In this document: piece by piece, positions 49,428 to 60,564 of the stretch
Numbering within the stretch: position 1 is the first letter of the stretch
How the letters are laid out: every line of letters starts with the position of its first letter
NCBI RefSeq assembly: GCF_001571325.1
Contig: NZ_BCTO01000024.1
Coordinates: 62,001-126,000, forward strand
DNA length: 64,000 nucleotides
Direction of reading: 5' to 3'
Origin: Delftia tsuruhatensis NBRC 16741
GTDB taxonomy: Bacteria; Pseudomonadota; Gammaproteobacteria; Burkholderiales; Burkholderiaceae_C
Notes under the pieces: generated by a model
The model's input: only the letters and a program-made list of their open reading frames with translations
The model's database searches: none
Told to the model about the DNA's origin: nothing
Program-made: the position numbers and the translations under genes

Positions 49428-49473
49428 GAATGAAGGCCTGCGGCAGGCCTGCTGAAAAAAATTCCCCGAGTTT

Positions 49474-49502
49474 TCTGTGACGTGTTTTTTACGTCATATA
49501 AT
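49474..49502 (+). promoter_or_regulatory. Promoter of the tRNA-Asn cluster with an internal inverted repeat
   Basis: TATAAT at 49497-49502 is a consensus -10, 12 bases before the first tRNA. The -35 is weak (TCTGTG around 49474). Between them TGACGT-N7-ACGTCA (49478-49496) is a perfect inverted repeat, a possible regulator site. Confidence 0.6.
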
Positions 49503-49513
49503 CTAGGTCTTGT

Positions 49514-49589
49514 TCCTCAATAGCTCAGTTGGTAGAGCGCCGGACTGTTAATCCGTAGGTCCCTGGTTCGAGCCCAGGTTGAGGAGCCA
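49514..49589 (+). tRNA. tRNA-Asn (anticodon GTT), copy 1
   Basis: 76 bases including an encoded CCA end. The acceptor TCCTCAA pairs with TTGAGGA, the D arm has AGCTCAGTTGGTAGAGC, the anticodon loop is CTGTTAA with anticodon GTT, and the T arm is CTGGTTCGAGCCCAG. Confidence 0.97.
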
Positions 49590-49641
49590 AAGAATTTCAA
49601 GACCCTGCAATCGCACAGGATCTTTGTCGATAGACACATAT

Positions 49642-49717
49642 TCCTCAATAGCTCAGTTGGTAGAGCGCCGGACTGTTAATCCGTAGGTCCCTGGTTCGAG
49701 CCCAGGTTGAGGAGCCA
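49642..49717 (+). tRNA. tRNA-Asn (anticodon GTT), copy 2
   Basis: Identical over all 76 bases to the first copy. The spacer behind it repeats part of the previous spacer (TGCAATCGCACAGG), which shows tandem duplication of a tRNA-plus-spacer unit. Confidence 0.97.
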
Positions 49718-49762
49718 AATTTCAGCGGCCTTGCAATCGCACAGGGCCCAGCACCAACATAT

Positions 49763-49838
49763 TCCTCAATAGCTCAGTTGGTAGAGCGCCGGACTGTTAA
49801 TCCGTAGGTCCCTGGTTCGAGCCCAGGTTGAGGAGCCA
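49763..49838 (+). tRNA. tRNA-Asn (anticodon GTT), copy 3
   Basis: Identical to the other two copies and directly followed by a strong terminator. All three are probably cut from one transcript. Confidence 0.97.
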
Positions 49839-49841
49839 GAT

Positions 49842-49876
49842 AAAAAGCCCGCATGCCAGCGCATGCGGGCTTTTTT
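49842..49876. terminator. Bidirectional intrinsic terminator after the tRNA-Asn cluster
   Basis: GCCCGCATGC-CAGC-GCATGCGGGC with AAAAA on the left and TTTTTT on the right gives a perfect 10-bp stem that works in both directions. It ends the tRNA operon on the plus strand and the small gene on the minus strand. Confidence 0.93.
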
Positions 49877-49882
49877 GTTTGC

Positions 49883-50209
49883 TCAGGCTGCGCGCACCAT
49901 GCCGACAGTCGGCGTGCTCGGCGCTGCGGCAGGGGCGACCGACTCCACGGTGACAGGCTTGCCGTGCTTGGCATGTGCGCGACGCGCACCGTGCGCAGCG
50001 CGCGCTTGCTCCACGCCCTCTTCCCATGCACGCAGCTCTTCCTCCAGCCGCGCAGCCCGCTCCGCATACATGTCCGCAGAGGACTTGTAGTATTCGGCAG
50101 CAATGGTGTGCTCCAGCATCGCCATGCGTGCCTCCTGCAGGTAGGCCCGGGTGCGACGGATATAGCGCGGCTCGGCAAGGCTTGCGCCAAAGATTTTGCT
50201 GAAAAACAT
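49883..50209 (-). CDS. Small hypothetical protein, coiled-coil-like
   Basis: 108 residues: MFFSKIFGASLAEPRYIRR at the start, then a long amphipathic helix (YLQEARMAMLEHTIAAEYYKSSADMYAERAARLEEELRAWEEGVEQ) and a basic-to-Pro/Ala tail. The helix could form a coiled coil. AAGGAGG is placed seven bases before the ATG and a shared terminator follows, so it is a real gene. I do not recognise the family. Confidence 0.75.
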   Translation of the reverse strand: MFFSKIFGASLAEPRYIRRTRAYLQEARMAMLEHTIAAEYYKSSADMYAERAARLEEELRAWEEGVEQARAAHGARRAHAKHGKPVTVESVAPAAAPSTPTVGMVRAA

Positions 50210-50446
50210 CGCTCATCCTCCTTCGATGTCTTCGCAGCGAAAGCCATGCATCCGCAAGAAGACAAGCCCAGGATAGCCAACCCGGCCTGGCGGCGCTGTC
50301 CCCCGGCGGGACAAGGCCGCGTAGGAGGTTCACTTACCCCGGCCAGGCGATGCTCTCGCATCCACGCAACCCTCTTCACCATGGTTTGTGCAAGACTGCG
50401 GCTGCAGAGAAGCACGAATCCATTATTTTTCAGTCCGCACCCGATC

Positions 50447-51978
<1,532 letters not shown>

Positions 51979-52105
51979 TATGGCGCCACCGCGCCCTTTT
52001 CAGCGACATTTCTTATGCACATGGCCGCTGTTTGCAGGCGGCACATATGCCGCCAAGCCATGCCCGCCGCTAGAATGACCGAATCCCGAAATCCCCTTGC
52101 GCCTC

Positions 52106-52930
52106 ATGAAAAAAGACGATAACGCGGCCTCGCCCAAGCCCAGCGTCCAGGTCCTGGAACGCATGTTCACGTTGATCGACGTGTTGGCCTCGCGTGAGGA
52201 AGCGGTATCGCTCAAGGAGATCAGCGAGCGCACCGGCCTGCACCCCTCCACCACGCACCGCATTCTCAACGACCTGGCCATCGGCCGCTTCGTCGACCGC
52301 CCCGAATCGGGCAGCTATCGGCTGGGCATGCGTTTCCTGGAGCTGGGCAACCTGGTCAAGGCCCGCCTGAGCGTGCGGGAAGCAGCCCTGATTCCCATGC
52401 GCCAGCTGCACAAGCAGATCCAGCAGCCGGTCAGCCTCAGCGTGCGCCAGGGCGATGAAATCGTCTATGTGGAACGCGCCTACAGCGAGCGCTCGGGCAT
52501 GCAGGTGGTGCGCGCCATCGGCGGCCATGCGCCGCTGCACCTCACATCCAATGGCAAGCTGTTTCTGGCGGCCGATGATGCGCAGCAGGTGCGCGCCTAC
52601 GCCACACGCACCGGCCTTCCCGGCAAGACGCACTTCAGCATCACGCGGCTTGCCGACATGGAAAACGAGCTGGACAAGGTACGCCACCATGGCGTCGCCC
52701 GCGACAACGAGGAGTTGGAGCTGGGCGTGCGCTGCATGGCCGCCGGCATCTATGACGACCAGGGCAAGCTGGTGGCCGGCCTGTCCATCTCCGCTCCCGC
52801 CGACCGGCTGGACGAAAGCTGGTTGTCCAAGCTCCAGGCCACCGCGCAGGAGATCTCGGGCGCCCTGGGCTTCAATGCGGTCCGCCCTGCAGCCCCGCCC
52901 CCCAATCCCTACGCGCGCAGCAGCCACTGA
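52106..52930 (+). CDS. IclR family transcriptional regulator
   Basis: 274 residues. The N-terminal winged helix-turn-helix is VQVLERMFTLIDVLASREEAVSLKEISERTGLHPSTTHRILNDLAIGRFVDR, followed by the IclR effector domain (GMRFLELGNLVKARLSVREAALIPM, HLTSNGKLFLAADD, GVARDNEELELGVRCMAAGIYDDQGKLVAGLSISAP). A TTG three codons earlier is an alternative start. The ligand is unknown. There is no obvious target operon next to it; the neighbours are housekeeping genes. Confidence 0.9.
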   Translation: MKKDDNAASPKPSVQVLERMFTLIDVLASREEAVSLKEISERTGLHPSTTHRILNDLAIGRFVDRPESGSYRLGMRFLELGNLVKARLSVREAALIPMRQLHKQIQQPVSLSVRQGDEIVYVERAYSERSGMQVVRAIGGHAPLHLTSNGKLFLAADDAQQVRAYATRTGLPGKTHFSITRLADMENELDKVRHHGVARDNEELELGVRCMAAGIYDDQGKLVAGLSISAPADRLDESWLSKLQATAQEISGALGFNAVRPAAPPPNPYARSSH

Positions 52931-52972
52931 TCTGCAAGCAGCCATCCGCAAGCAGCAAAACCGGTCATCAAA

Positions 52973-53005
52973 AACAACAAAGGCGCCCAGGGCGCCTTTG
53001 TTGTT
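52973..53005. terminator. Bidirectional terminator between the IclR gene and pbpG
   Basis: AACAACAAAGGCGCC-CAG-GGCGCCTTTGTTGTT is a perfect 15-bp stem with a 3-base loop. It is shared by the converging genes. Confidence 0.88.
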
Positions 53006-53019
53006 GCGGGGGAGGAAAC

Positions 53020-54117
53020 TCAGCCCTTGACCTTGTGGATCATGGAATCGCCGGCCACCTGCCCCATGGATTCCACCCAGTGGCGTACGCGCTCGGCATC
53101 GCCCAGGCGGCTGAACTTTCCGGCAGAGTCCAGGAAGACCATGATGATCTTGCGGCCAGCCACCTGCGCCTGCATGACCAGGCAGCGACCCGCTTCGGAG
53201 ATGTAGCCGGTCTTTTGCAGGCCGATATCCCAGGTCGGGCTCAGCACCAGGCGGTTGGTGTTGTTGTACTGCAGCGTGCGGCGGCCCACGGCCACTTCAT
53301 AGCCGGGCGAAGTGGTGTACTCGCGTACCAGCGGATCACTGTGCGCCACATTCACGAGCACGGCCAGATCACGGGCGCTGGACTGGTTGCGGCTGGACAG
53401 CCCGGTGGGCTCCACGTAACGGGTATCGGTCATGCCCAGCAGGCGCGCCTTGGCATTCATCTGCTGGACGAAGGCATCCAGGCCACCTGGGAAGGTGCGA
53501 CCCAGCGCATGGGCAGCACGGTTTTCGCTGGACATCAGGGCCAGGTGCAGCATTTCGGCACGGGTGAGCGTGGTGCCCACGGCCAGGCGCGAACTGCTGC
53601 CCTTTTCGGTATCCACATCATCCTGCGTGATGGTGATGGATTCATCCATGGGCAGATGGGCCTGGGAAATCAGCAGACCCGTCATCAGCTTGGTCAGCGA
53701 GGCGATGGGCAGCACGGCATGGTCGTTCTTGCTGAGCAGCACTTCGTGGGTGTCCTGGTCCATGACCAGGGCCACGCTGCTCTTGAGATCAAGAGGATCG
53801 GCCACTGCATGCAGCCCGGCCATCTGCCCGAACGACAGGCGTGGCTCGTAGGCAACGGCACGAATGGGGCTGGCAGCGCTGCGGGCGGCCACGCGGCTGG
53901 GCTGGCGCGCGCTCTTGGCAACGCGCTTGCCCTGGGGAGCCGCCGTGGCGCGCTCCTTCACGGCCTTCTTCTTGACAGGGGCCACGGCCACCTGTTTCTT
54001 GGCAACTTTCTTGGCCGGTGCGGCATGCGCGCCCGGGGCAGTGAGAGCACAACTCAGGGCCAGCAACGAGAGAACCTGAGCAAATCGACCGAGGCGGGCA
54101 CGGCGTAGGGTGGGCAT
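53020..54117 (-). CDS. pbpG: D-alanyl-D-alanine endopeptidase (PBP7-like)
   Basis: 365 residues. A signal peptide (LSLLALSCALTAPGAHA) leads to a Lys/Ala-rich linker (about 33-90, AKKVAKKQVAVAPVKKK), then a penicillin-binding fold of the S11 family. The three active-site motifs are SLTK, SEN in LMSSENRAAHALG and KTG in GLQKTGYISEAGRCL. It would cut D-Ala-meso-DAP cross-links in the periplasm. The ATG at 54117 gives the signal peptide. It lies downstream of leuA, but with a hairpin between. Confidence 0.92.
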   Translation of the reverse strand: MPTLRRARLGRFAQVLSLLALSCALTAPGAHAAPAKKVAKKQVAVAPVKKKAVKERATAAPQGKRVAKSARQPSRVAARSAASPIRAVAYEPRLSFGQMAGLHAVADPLDLKSSVALVMDQDTHEVLLSKNDHAVLPIASLTKLMTGLLISQAHLPMDESITITQDDVDTEKGSSSRLAVGTTLTRAEMLHLALMSSENRAAHALGRTFPGGLDAFVQQMNAKARLLGMTDTRYVEPTGLSSRNQSSARDLAVLVNVAHSDPLVREYTTSPGYEVAVGRRTLQYNNTNRLVLSPTWDIGLQKTGYISEAGRCLVMQAQVAGRKIIMVFLDSAGKFSRLGDAERVRHWVESMGQVAGDSMIHKVKG

Positions 54118-54165
54118 GAGAAATGCTCCAAGCAGCAAGAATTTGTGACTAGACCTTACATTAAT

Positions 54166-54206
54166 CGAAAAAGTCGCACTGTGACAATAACTTGTGCGAC
54201 TTTTCG
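54166..54206 (-). terminator. Inverted repeat between leuA and pbpG
   Basis: AAAAGTCGCAC and GTGCGACTTTT form an 11-bp perfect stem with a 14-base loop. It starts about 30 bases after the leuA stop and its T-run lies in the right arm, so it can terminate leuA. The same palindrome lies in the pbpG promoter region and could be an operator instead. Confidence 0.55.
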
Positions 54207-54236
54207 ATAATTTAAATGAAATTATAAGGCGAGTGC

Positions 54237-55775
54237 TCACCCCTGCGCAGCCACGACCTCTGCATTGCTGTGTAATTTGTTCAACGCGCTCAGATAGGCC
54301 TTGGCCGAGGCCACGACGATGTCCGGGTCCGCTCCCACGCCGTTGACCACGCGCCCGCTGCGCTGCAGGCGAACGGTCACTTCGCCCTGGCTCTCGGTGG
54401 AGCCGCTGATGGCGTTGACCGAGTACAGCAGCATCTCGGCACCGCTCTTCACCTCGGACTCGATGGCCTTGAACGAGGCATCGACCGGGCCATTGCCGTC
54501 GGACTGGGCCTTGATCTCACGACCATCGCGGCTGAACACCACCGACGCGTGTGGGCGCTCACCCGTTTCGCTTTGCTGGGCCAGCGAGATGAACTGGAAG
54601 GGATCGGCCTGCTGATGCGCATCCTGCTCGGTCACCAGGGCCAGGATGTCCTCGTCGAAGATTTCACTCTTGCGGTCGGCCAGTTCCTTGAAGGCCGCAA
54701 AGGCAGTGTTGATCGCGGCCTCGCTGTCGAGTTCCACGCCCAGCTCCTGCAGGCGCTGCTTGAAGGCATTGCGGCCGCTGAGCTTGCCCAGCACGATCTT
54801 GTTGGCGCTCCAGCCCACATCCTCGGCACGCATGATTTCGTAGGTGTCGCGCGCCTTGAGCACGCCATCCTGATGGATGCCCGAGGCGTGGGCGAAGGCG
54901 TTGGCGCCCACGACGGCCTTGTTGGGCTGCACCACGAAGCCCGTGGTCTGGCTGACCATGCGGCTGGCGGCCACGATGTGCTGGGCGTCGATGTTGACGT
55001 CAAGGCCGAAGTAGTCCTTGCGCGTCTTGATGGCCATCACCACCTCCTCGAGCGAGCAGTTGCCCGCGCGTTCGCCCAGGCCGTTGATGGTGCACTCGAT
55101 CTGGCGCGCCCCGCCAAGCTTGACGCCGGCCAGCGAGTTGGCCACGGCCATGCCCAGGTCGTTGTGGCAATGCACGCTCCAGACGGCCTTGTCGCTGTTG
55201 GGCACGCGCTCGCGCAGGTTCTTGATGAAGGCGCCGTACAGCTCCGGAATGGCGTAGCCCACGGTGTCGGGCACGTTGATGGTGGTCGCGCCTTCGGCAA
55301 TCACCGTCTCGATGACGCGGCACAGAAAGTCCGGGTCGCTGCGGTAGCCGTCTTCGGGGCTGAACTCGATGTCGGCGATCAGGTTGCGCGCAAATCGCAC
55401 CGACTGGCGCGCCTGCTCCAGCACCTGCTCGGGCGTCATGCGCAGCTTTTTCTCCATGTGCAGCGCACTGGTGGCAATGAAAGTGTGGATGCGCGCGCGG
55501 CTGGCGTCCTTCAGAGCCTCGGCCGCACGGGCGATGTCGCGGTCATTGGCACGGGCCAGCGAGCAGATGGTGGAGTCCTTGATGGCGCGCGCAATGGCCT
55601 GCACCGACTCGAAGTCGCCATTGGAACTCGCCGCAAAACCGGCCTCGATCACATCGACCTTCAGCCGCTCGAGCTGGCGCGCGATGCGCAGCTTTTCGTC
55701 GCGGGTCATGGAGGCACCGGGCGACTGCTCGCCGTCACGCAAGGTGGTGTCGAAAATGATCAATTGGTCGGTCAT
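54237..55775 (-). CDS. leuA: 2-isopropylmalate synthase, type 1
   Basis: 512 residues. It condenses 2-ketoisovalerate with acetyl-CoA in leucine synthesis. The catalytic TIM barrel has [53 protein letters not shown] with metal ligands, and GIHQDGVLK, followed by the C-terminal leucine-binding domain ([25 protein letters not shown]). The ATG at 55775 was chosen because the upstream frame passes through the terminator of the other leuA. It has its own promoter or depends on read-through. This is the longer-known bacterial class, distinct in sequence from the leuA just upstream. Confidence 0.94.
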   Translation of the reverse strand: MTDQLIIFDTTLRDGEQSPGASMTRDEKLRIARQLERLKVDVIEAGFAASSNGDFESVQAIARAIKDSTICSLARANDRDIARAAEALKDASRARIHTFIATSALHMEKKLRMTPEQVLEQARQSVRFARNLIADIEFSPEDGYRSDPDFLCRVIETVIAEGATTINVPDTVGYAIPELYGAFIKNLRERVPNSDKAVWSVHCHNDLGMAVANSLAGVKLGGARQIECTINGLGERAGNCSLEEVVMAIKTRKDYFGLDVNIDAQHIVAASRMVSQTTGFVVQPNKAVVGANAFAHASGIHQDGVLKARDTYEIMRAEDVGWSANKIVLGKLSGRNAFKQRLQELGVELDSEAAINTAFAAFKELADRKSEIFDEDILALVTEQDAHQQADPFQFISLAQQSETGERPHASVVFSRDGREIKAQSDGNGPVDASFKAIESEVKSGAEMLLYSVNAISGSTESQGEVTVRLQRSGRVVNGVGADPDIVVASAKAYLSALNKLHSNAEVVAAQG

Positions 55776-55828
55776 GGGAGTCTCGTCTTTCTTGTGGATG
55801 CGAATCTCCTGCCCACGGGCAGGTGATG

Positions 55829-55861
55829 AAAAAAGCCGGTGCGCTTGTGGCTGCACCGGCT
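55829..55861 (-). terminator. Intrinsic terminator between the two leuA genes
   Basis: On the minus strand AGCCGGTGC-N10-GCACCGGCT is followed by six T. It comes 12 bases after the stop of the type 2 leuA, so most transcripts should not reach the type 1 gene 54 bases away. Confidence 0.85.
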
Positions 55862-55873
55862 AGGCAATGGAAT

Positions 55874-57559
55874 TTAAGCGGCAACCGCCTCCTGCACCGT
55901 CACCTTCTCGGCAGAGGGCACGCGCTGCAAGCCCGACATGATGGCCCGGAACGAAGCGGAGACGATATTCGCATCAACCCCGACGCCGTAGCACACGTGC
56001 AACTCGTCCACGCGCAGTTCCACGTAGGCAATGGCCTTGGCATTGGCACCCTCGCCGATGGCATGCTCGTTGTAGTCCAGCACGCGCACGGCCCGGCCGC
56101 TGTGCTCGCTCAGCGCCTGCACGAAGGCATCGATGGGCCCCGTGCCTTGCGCCTCGACCGTGCGCTTGCCGCCGTCAACGGACAGATCGGCCGACAGGCT
56201 GACCACGCCGTCGTTCTCGCTGAGGCGGTAATGCGGTGCCTGCACGGATTGCAGGCCGTACTCGCGCTGGAACAGCGACCACAGGTCGGCCGCGGCCAGC
56301 TCCTTGCCGCTGGCATCCATCTCGCGCTGCACCACCTGGCTGAACTCGATCTGCAGGCGACGCGGCAATTGGAGGCCATACTCGCTTTCAAGCAGATAGG
56401 CGATGCCGCCCTTGCCGGACTGGCTGTTGACGCGGATCACGGCCTCGTAGCTGCGGCCCAGGTCCTTGGGGTCGATGGGCAGATAGGGCATGTCCCAGAT
56501 GTCGCCGTCCTTGCGATCGGCGAAGGCCTTCTTGATGGCATCCTGGTGCGAGCCCGAGAACGAGGTGTAGACCAGATCGCCCACATAGGGATGGCGCGGA
56601 TGCACGGGCAGCTGGTTGCAATGCTCGACCGTGCTGCGGATGCCGTCGATATCGGAGAAATCCAGGCCAGGCGACACGCCCTGGATGTACATGTTCAACG
56701 CCACGTTGACCACATCGAGGTTGCCCGTGCGCTCGCCATTGCCGAACAGGCAGCCTTCAAGGCGGTCCGCACCGGCCATCAACGCCAGCTCGGCCGTGGC
56801 CGTGCCCGTGCCGCGGTCATTGTGCGGATGCACGGACAGCACGATGGAGTCGCGGCGCTGGATGTGGCGATGCGTCCACTCCACCATGTCGGCGAAGATG
56901 TTGGGCGTGGAGTGCTCCACGGTGGTGGGCAGGTTGATGATGCACTTGCGCTCGGGCGTGGGCTGCCATACATCGGTGACGGCATCGATGACGCGCTTGG
57001 AAAACTCCAGCTCGGTGTCCGAATACATCTCGGGCGAGTACTGGAAGGTCCACTGCGTCTGGGGATAGCCGGCAGCGATCTCGTTGAACATGCGGGCATT
57101 GGTGGTGGCCAGCTCGACGATCTCGTCCTCGCTCATGTTCAATACCACGCGGCGCATCACGGGCGCGGTGGCGTTGTAGAGGTGGACGATGGCCCGGGGC
57201 ACGCCTTCGAGCGCCTCGAAGGTACGGCGGATGAGGTGCTCGCGCGCCTGGGTCAGCACCTGGACGGTCACGTCATCGGGAATGCGGTTTTCCTCGATGA
57301 GCTTGCGCATGAAGTCGAACTCGACCTGGGACGCGGAAGGAAAGCCGACCTCGATTTCCTTGAAGCCGATCTTCACCAGCTGCTCGAACATGCGCATCTT
57401 GCGATCGATGTCCATGGGCTCGATCAGCGCCTGGTTGCCATCGCGCAGGTCCACGCTGCACCAGACCGGGGCCTGGGTGATCACCGCATCGGGCCAGCGG
57501 CGGTCTTGCAGGCGGACCGGAGCGAACGGACGGTACTTGGTCGAAGGGTTTTGCAACAT
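55874..57559 (-). CDS. leuA: 2-isopropylmalate synthase, type 2
   Basis: 561 residues. Same reaction as the neighbouring leuA, but it belongs to the longer class shared with actinobacteria. [56 protein letters not shown] and [13 protein letters not shown] are its catalytic-barrel words; the C-terminal regulatory domain includes [16 protein letters not shown] and [20 protein letters not shown]. The start [12 protein letters not shown] is typical. It is preceded by a Leu leader peptide and a terminator, so expression should drop when leucyl-tRNA is plentiful. pssA lies upstream. Confidence 0.94.
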   Translation of the reverse strand: MLQNPSTKYRPFAPVRLQDRRWPDAVITQAPVWCSVDLRDGNQALIEPMDIDRKMRMFEQLVKIGFKEIEVGFPSASQVEFDFMRKLIEENRIPDDVTVQVLTQAREHLIRRTFEALEGVPRAIVHLYNATAPVMRRVVLNMSEDEIVELATTNARMFNEIAAGYPQTQWTFQYSPEMYSDTELEFSKRVIDAVTDVWQPTPERKCIINLPTTVEHSTPNIFADMVEWTHRHIQRRDSIVLSVHPHNDRGTGTATAELALMAGADRLEGCLFGNGERTGNLDVVNVALNMYIQGVSPGLDFSDIDGIRSTVEHCNQLPVHPRHPYVGDLVYTSFSGSHQDAIKKAFADRKDGDIWDMPYLPIDPKDLGRSYEAVIRVNSQSGKGGIAYLLESEYGLQLPRRLQIEFSQVVQREMDASGKELAAADLWSLFQREYGLQSVQAPHYRLSENDGVVSLSADLSVDGGKRTVEAQGTGPIDAFVQALSEHSGRAVRVLDYNEHAIGEGANAKAIAYVELRVDELHVCYGVGVDANIVSASFRAIMSGLQRVPSAEKVTVQEAVAA

Positions 57560-57617
57560 GGCTGAAGTGCTTTCTATCGTCTAGGTAAAAACAAGACCCA
57601 CCTGCTCCAGCGACCCC

Positions 57618-57657
57618 ACAAACGCAAAACGGCCCGTCGCTGGTGCAAACGGGCCGT
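57618..57657 (-). terminator. Attenuator hairpin before the type 2 leuA
   Basis: On the minus strand ACGGCCCGT-N11-ACGGGCCGT is a perfect 9-bp stem followed by TTTTGCGTTTG. It lies between the Leu leader peptide and leuA, about 60 bases before the leuA start. The leader segment ACGGGC (57692-57697) can pair with GCCCGT of the left arm, an alternative fold that would break this hairpin. Confidence 0.82.
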
Positions 57658-57680
57658 GAAAGTAGGAATGTACGCGCGCG

Positions 57681-57734
57681 CTACTGTCTCTGCCCGTGGG
57701 ACATCAGTAGTAGAGCTAGCGACAGGTATTGCAT
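57681..57734 (-). CDS. leu operon leader peptide
   Basis: 17 codons plus TAG: MQYLSLALLLMSHGQRQ. Five residues are Leu, coded CTG, CTA, CTA, CTA, CTG; CTA is rare in this GC-rich genome, and a CTA-CTA-CTG run sits at codons 8-10. A ribosome waiting for charged leucyl-tRNA would stall there and change the folding of the downstream leader. It ends 24 bases before the attenuator. This is too short to be annotated by gene finders. The Shine-Dalgarno is weak (AAAGTG). Confidence 0.8.
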   Translation of the reverse strand: MQYLSLALLLMSHGQRQ

Positions 57735-57785
57735 GCGGGTCACTTTAGCACAGGTTCTCAGGCGCTGTGAAGATGCTGCGGCGCA

Positions 57786-58619
57786 TCATTTGTGCAGGCC
57801 GCGCTCTTCAGGCTCATCGGTCGAGGTGCTGATGACGCTGGTGCGCTGGCCCTTGGCCTTGCGCCATGCATAGACGCCGTAGCCCGAGAAGCCGTAGAGC
57901 AGGAACACGCCGAACAGCACGATGGGCGGATGGATATTGATGATGGCGATGCCCAGGGCGATCAGCACGATGGCCGCAAAGGGCACGCTCTTCTTGAAAT
58001 GCACGTCCTTGAAGCTGTAGAAAGGCACGTTGGTGACCATGGTCAGGCCCGCGTACAGCGTCAGGAAGAACATGATCCAGGTGATCTGCGTCCAGCTCAG
58101 CCAGGCATCCTGGCCGCGCAGCAGGCCCGCCTCGTCCAGCAGCCAGATGAAGCCGGTGACCAGCGCTGCAGCGGCGGGCGAAGGCAGGCCCTGGAACCAG
58201 CGCTTGTCCACGGTGCCGGTGTTGACGTTGAAGCGCGCCAGCCGCAGCGCAGCGCAGGCGCAATAGACGAAGGCTGCAATCCAGCCCCAGCGGCCAATGC
58301 CCTTGAGCGCCCACTCATAGGCGATCAAGGCGGGAGCGGCGCCGAAGGACACCATGTCCGACAGCGAATCCATCTGCTCCCCGAAAGCGCTCTGCGTATT
58401 GGTCATGCGTGCCACACGGCCGTCAAGGCTGTCGAGCACCATGGCGCAGAACACGCCTGCGGCAGCCAGTTCGAAGCGGCCGTTCATGGCCATCACGATG
58501 GCGTAGAAGCCACCGAACAGCGCAGCCAGCGTGAACAGGTTGGGCAGGATGTAGATACCCTTGCGGCGCTTGCGCACCACCACGCCTTCGATTTCGTTGG
58601 ACTCATTGTGGTTTTGCAT
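57786..58619 (-). CDS. pssA: CDP-diacylglycerol--serine O-phosphatidyltransferase
   Basis: 277 residues of an integral membrane CDP-alcohol phosphatidyltransferase, which makes phosphatidylserine, the precursor of phosphatidylethanolamine. The catalytic DG-x2-AR-x8-G-x3-D-x3-D motif is LDGRVARMTNTQSAFGEQMDSLSD. Around eight membrane segments follow, with a charged C-terminus. GGAGG precedes the ATG at 58619. It sits between ilvC and leuA on the same strand, an order seen in related betaproteobacteria, but ilvC ends with its own terminator, so it probably has its own promoter. Confidence 0.94.
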   Translation of the reverse strand: MQNHNESNEIEGVVVRKRRKGIYILPNLFTLAALFGGFYAIVMAMNGRFELAAAGVFCAMVLDSLDGRVARMTNTQSAFGEQMDSLSDMVSFGAAPALIAYEWALKGIGRWGWIAAFVYCACAALRLARFNVNTGTVDKRWFQGLPSPAAAALVTGFIWLLDEAGLLRGQDAWLSWTQITWIMFFLTLYAGLTMVTNVPFYSFKDVHFKKSVPFAAIVLIALGIAIINIHPPIVLFGVFLLYGFSGYGVYAWRKAKGQRTSVISTSTDEPEERGLHK

Positions 58620-58744
58620 CAATCCGGCCTCCAGCACAGCGCACGCAAGCGTGAGCAGCTATTAAAACGATAGTATTCTAAGGGAGCGGACAGTGCCGCC
58701 CCGAAAGGGTCAGTGTACCTGCGCGCTGCCCCCTTCTGTGCACG

Positions 58745-58771
58745 AAAAAGGCCACCCGTCGGGGTGGCCTT
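58745..58771 (-). terminator. Intrinsic terminator of the ilvBNC operon
   Basis: AAGGCCACCC-GTCG-GGGTGGCCTT is a perfect 10-bp stem; read on the minus strand the right arm runs into TTTTT. It begins 58 bases past the ilvC stop. Confidence 0.9.
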
Positions 58772-58828
58772 GTCCTGCACCTTGCGTAGGCCGCATGCGC
58801 GACCCATGCAAGATGGAATGCAGCAATC

Positions 58829-59899
<1,071 letters not shown>

Positions 59900-59918
59900 T
59901 CAGGTGCGTTGCAGCGCA

Positions 59919-60410
59919 TCAAACGCGCAGAATGCGTTCGCCGCGGCCGATGCCGCAGGAGCCGGTACGCACGGTTTCCAGAATGGCCGTGCGGTCCAGC
60001 GCCTGCAGGAAGGCGTCGTTCTTGGATTGGTCGCCGGTCAGCTCGACCGTGTAGCTCTTTTCGGTCACGTCGATGATGCGGCCGCGGAAGATGTCGGCCA
60101 TGCGCTTCATCTCCTCGCGTTCCTTGCCCACGGCGCGTACCTTGACCATCATGAGCTCGCGCTCGGTATAGGAGCCTTCCGTCAGGTCCACGACCTTGAC
60201 GACCTCGATCAGGCGGTTCAGGTGCTTGGTGATCTGCTCGATCACGTCTTCGGAGCCATTCGTCTGAATGGTCATGCGCGACAGCGATGCGTCTTCCGTG
60301 GGAGCCACGGTCAGCGATTCGATGTTGTAGCCGCGGGCCGAGAACAGGCCCACCACGCGCGACAAGGCTCCCGGCTCGTTTTCGAGCAGCACGGCAATGA
60401 TGTGTTTCAT
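59919..60410 (-). CDS. ilvN: Acetolactate synthase small (regulatory) subunit
   Basis: 163 residues, ilvH-like. The N-terminal ACT domain reads MKHIIAVLLENEPGALSRVVGLFSARGYNIESLTVAPTED, the valine-binding regulatory fold; the C-terminal half DIFRGRIIDVTEKSYTVELTGDQSKNDAFLQAL contacts the catalytic subunit. It sits between ilvB and ilvC in one transcript. The gap to ilvB is 154 bases and contains a small GCCGCC-N5-GGCGGC hairpin, longer than usual for an operon. Confidence 0.95.
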   Translation of the reverse strand: MKHIIAVLLENEPGALSRVVGLFSARGYNIESLTVAPTEDASLSRMTIQTNGSEDVIEQITKHLNRLIEVVKVVDLTEGSYTERELMMVKVRAVGKEREEMKRMADIFRGRIIDVTEKSYTVELTGDQSKNDAFLQALDRTAILETVRTGSCGIGRGERILRV

Positions 60411-60564
60411 GAAAGAAAGATTCCTCTTTTCGCTGCCCTCCCCCGGCGCCGGTAAACGTCGGGCTTGGCAGGCAATAGATTCGTCAAGGGGTTGCCGCCT
60501 TGAGGGCGGCTACTGAAGAAGATGCGGCAGGAACAGGCCCTGGCGAACCCAGCCAAGGGCTCGC

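Noticed and set aside
49434..49450. AGGCCTG-CGG-CAGGCCT hairpin after the DUF454 gene as an intrinsic terminator
   Set aside because: The stem is followed by A-rich, not T-rich, sequence on the plus strand, so it is noted only in the gene entry.
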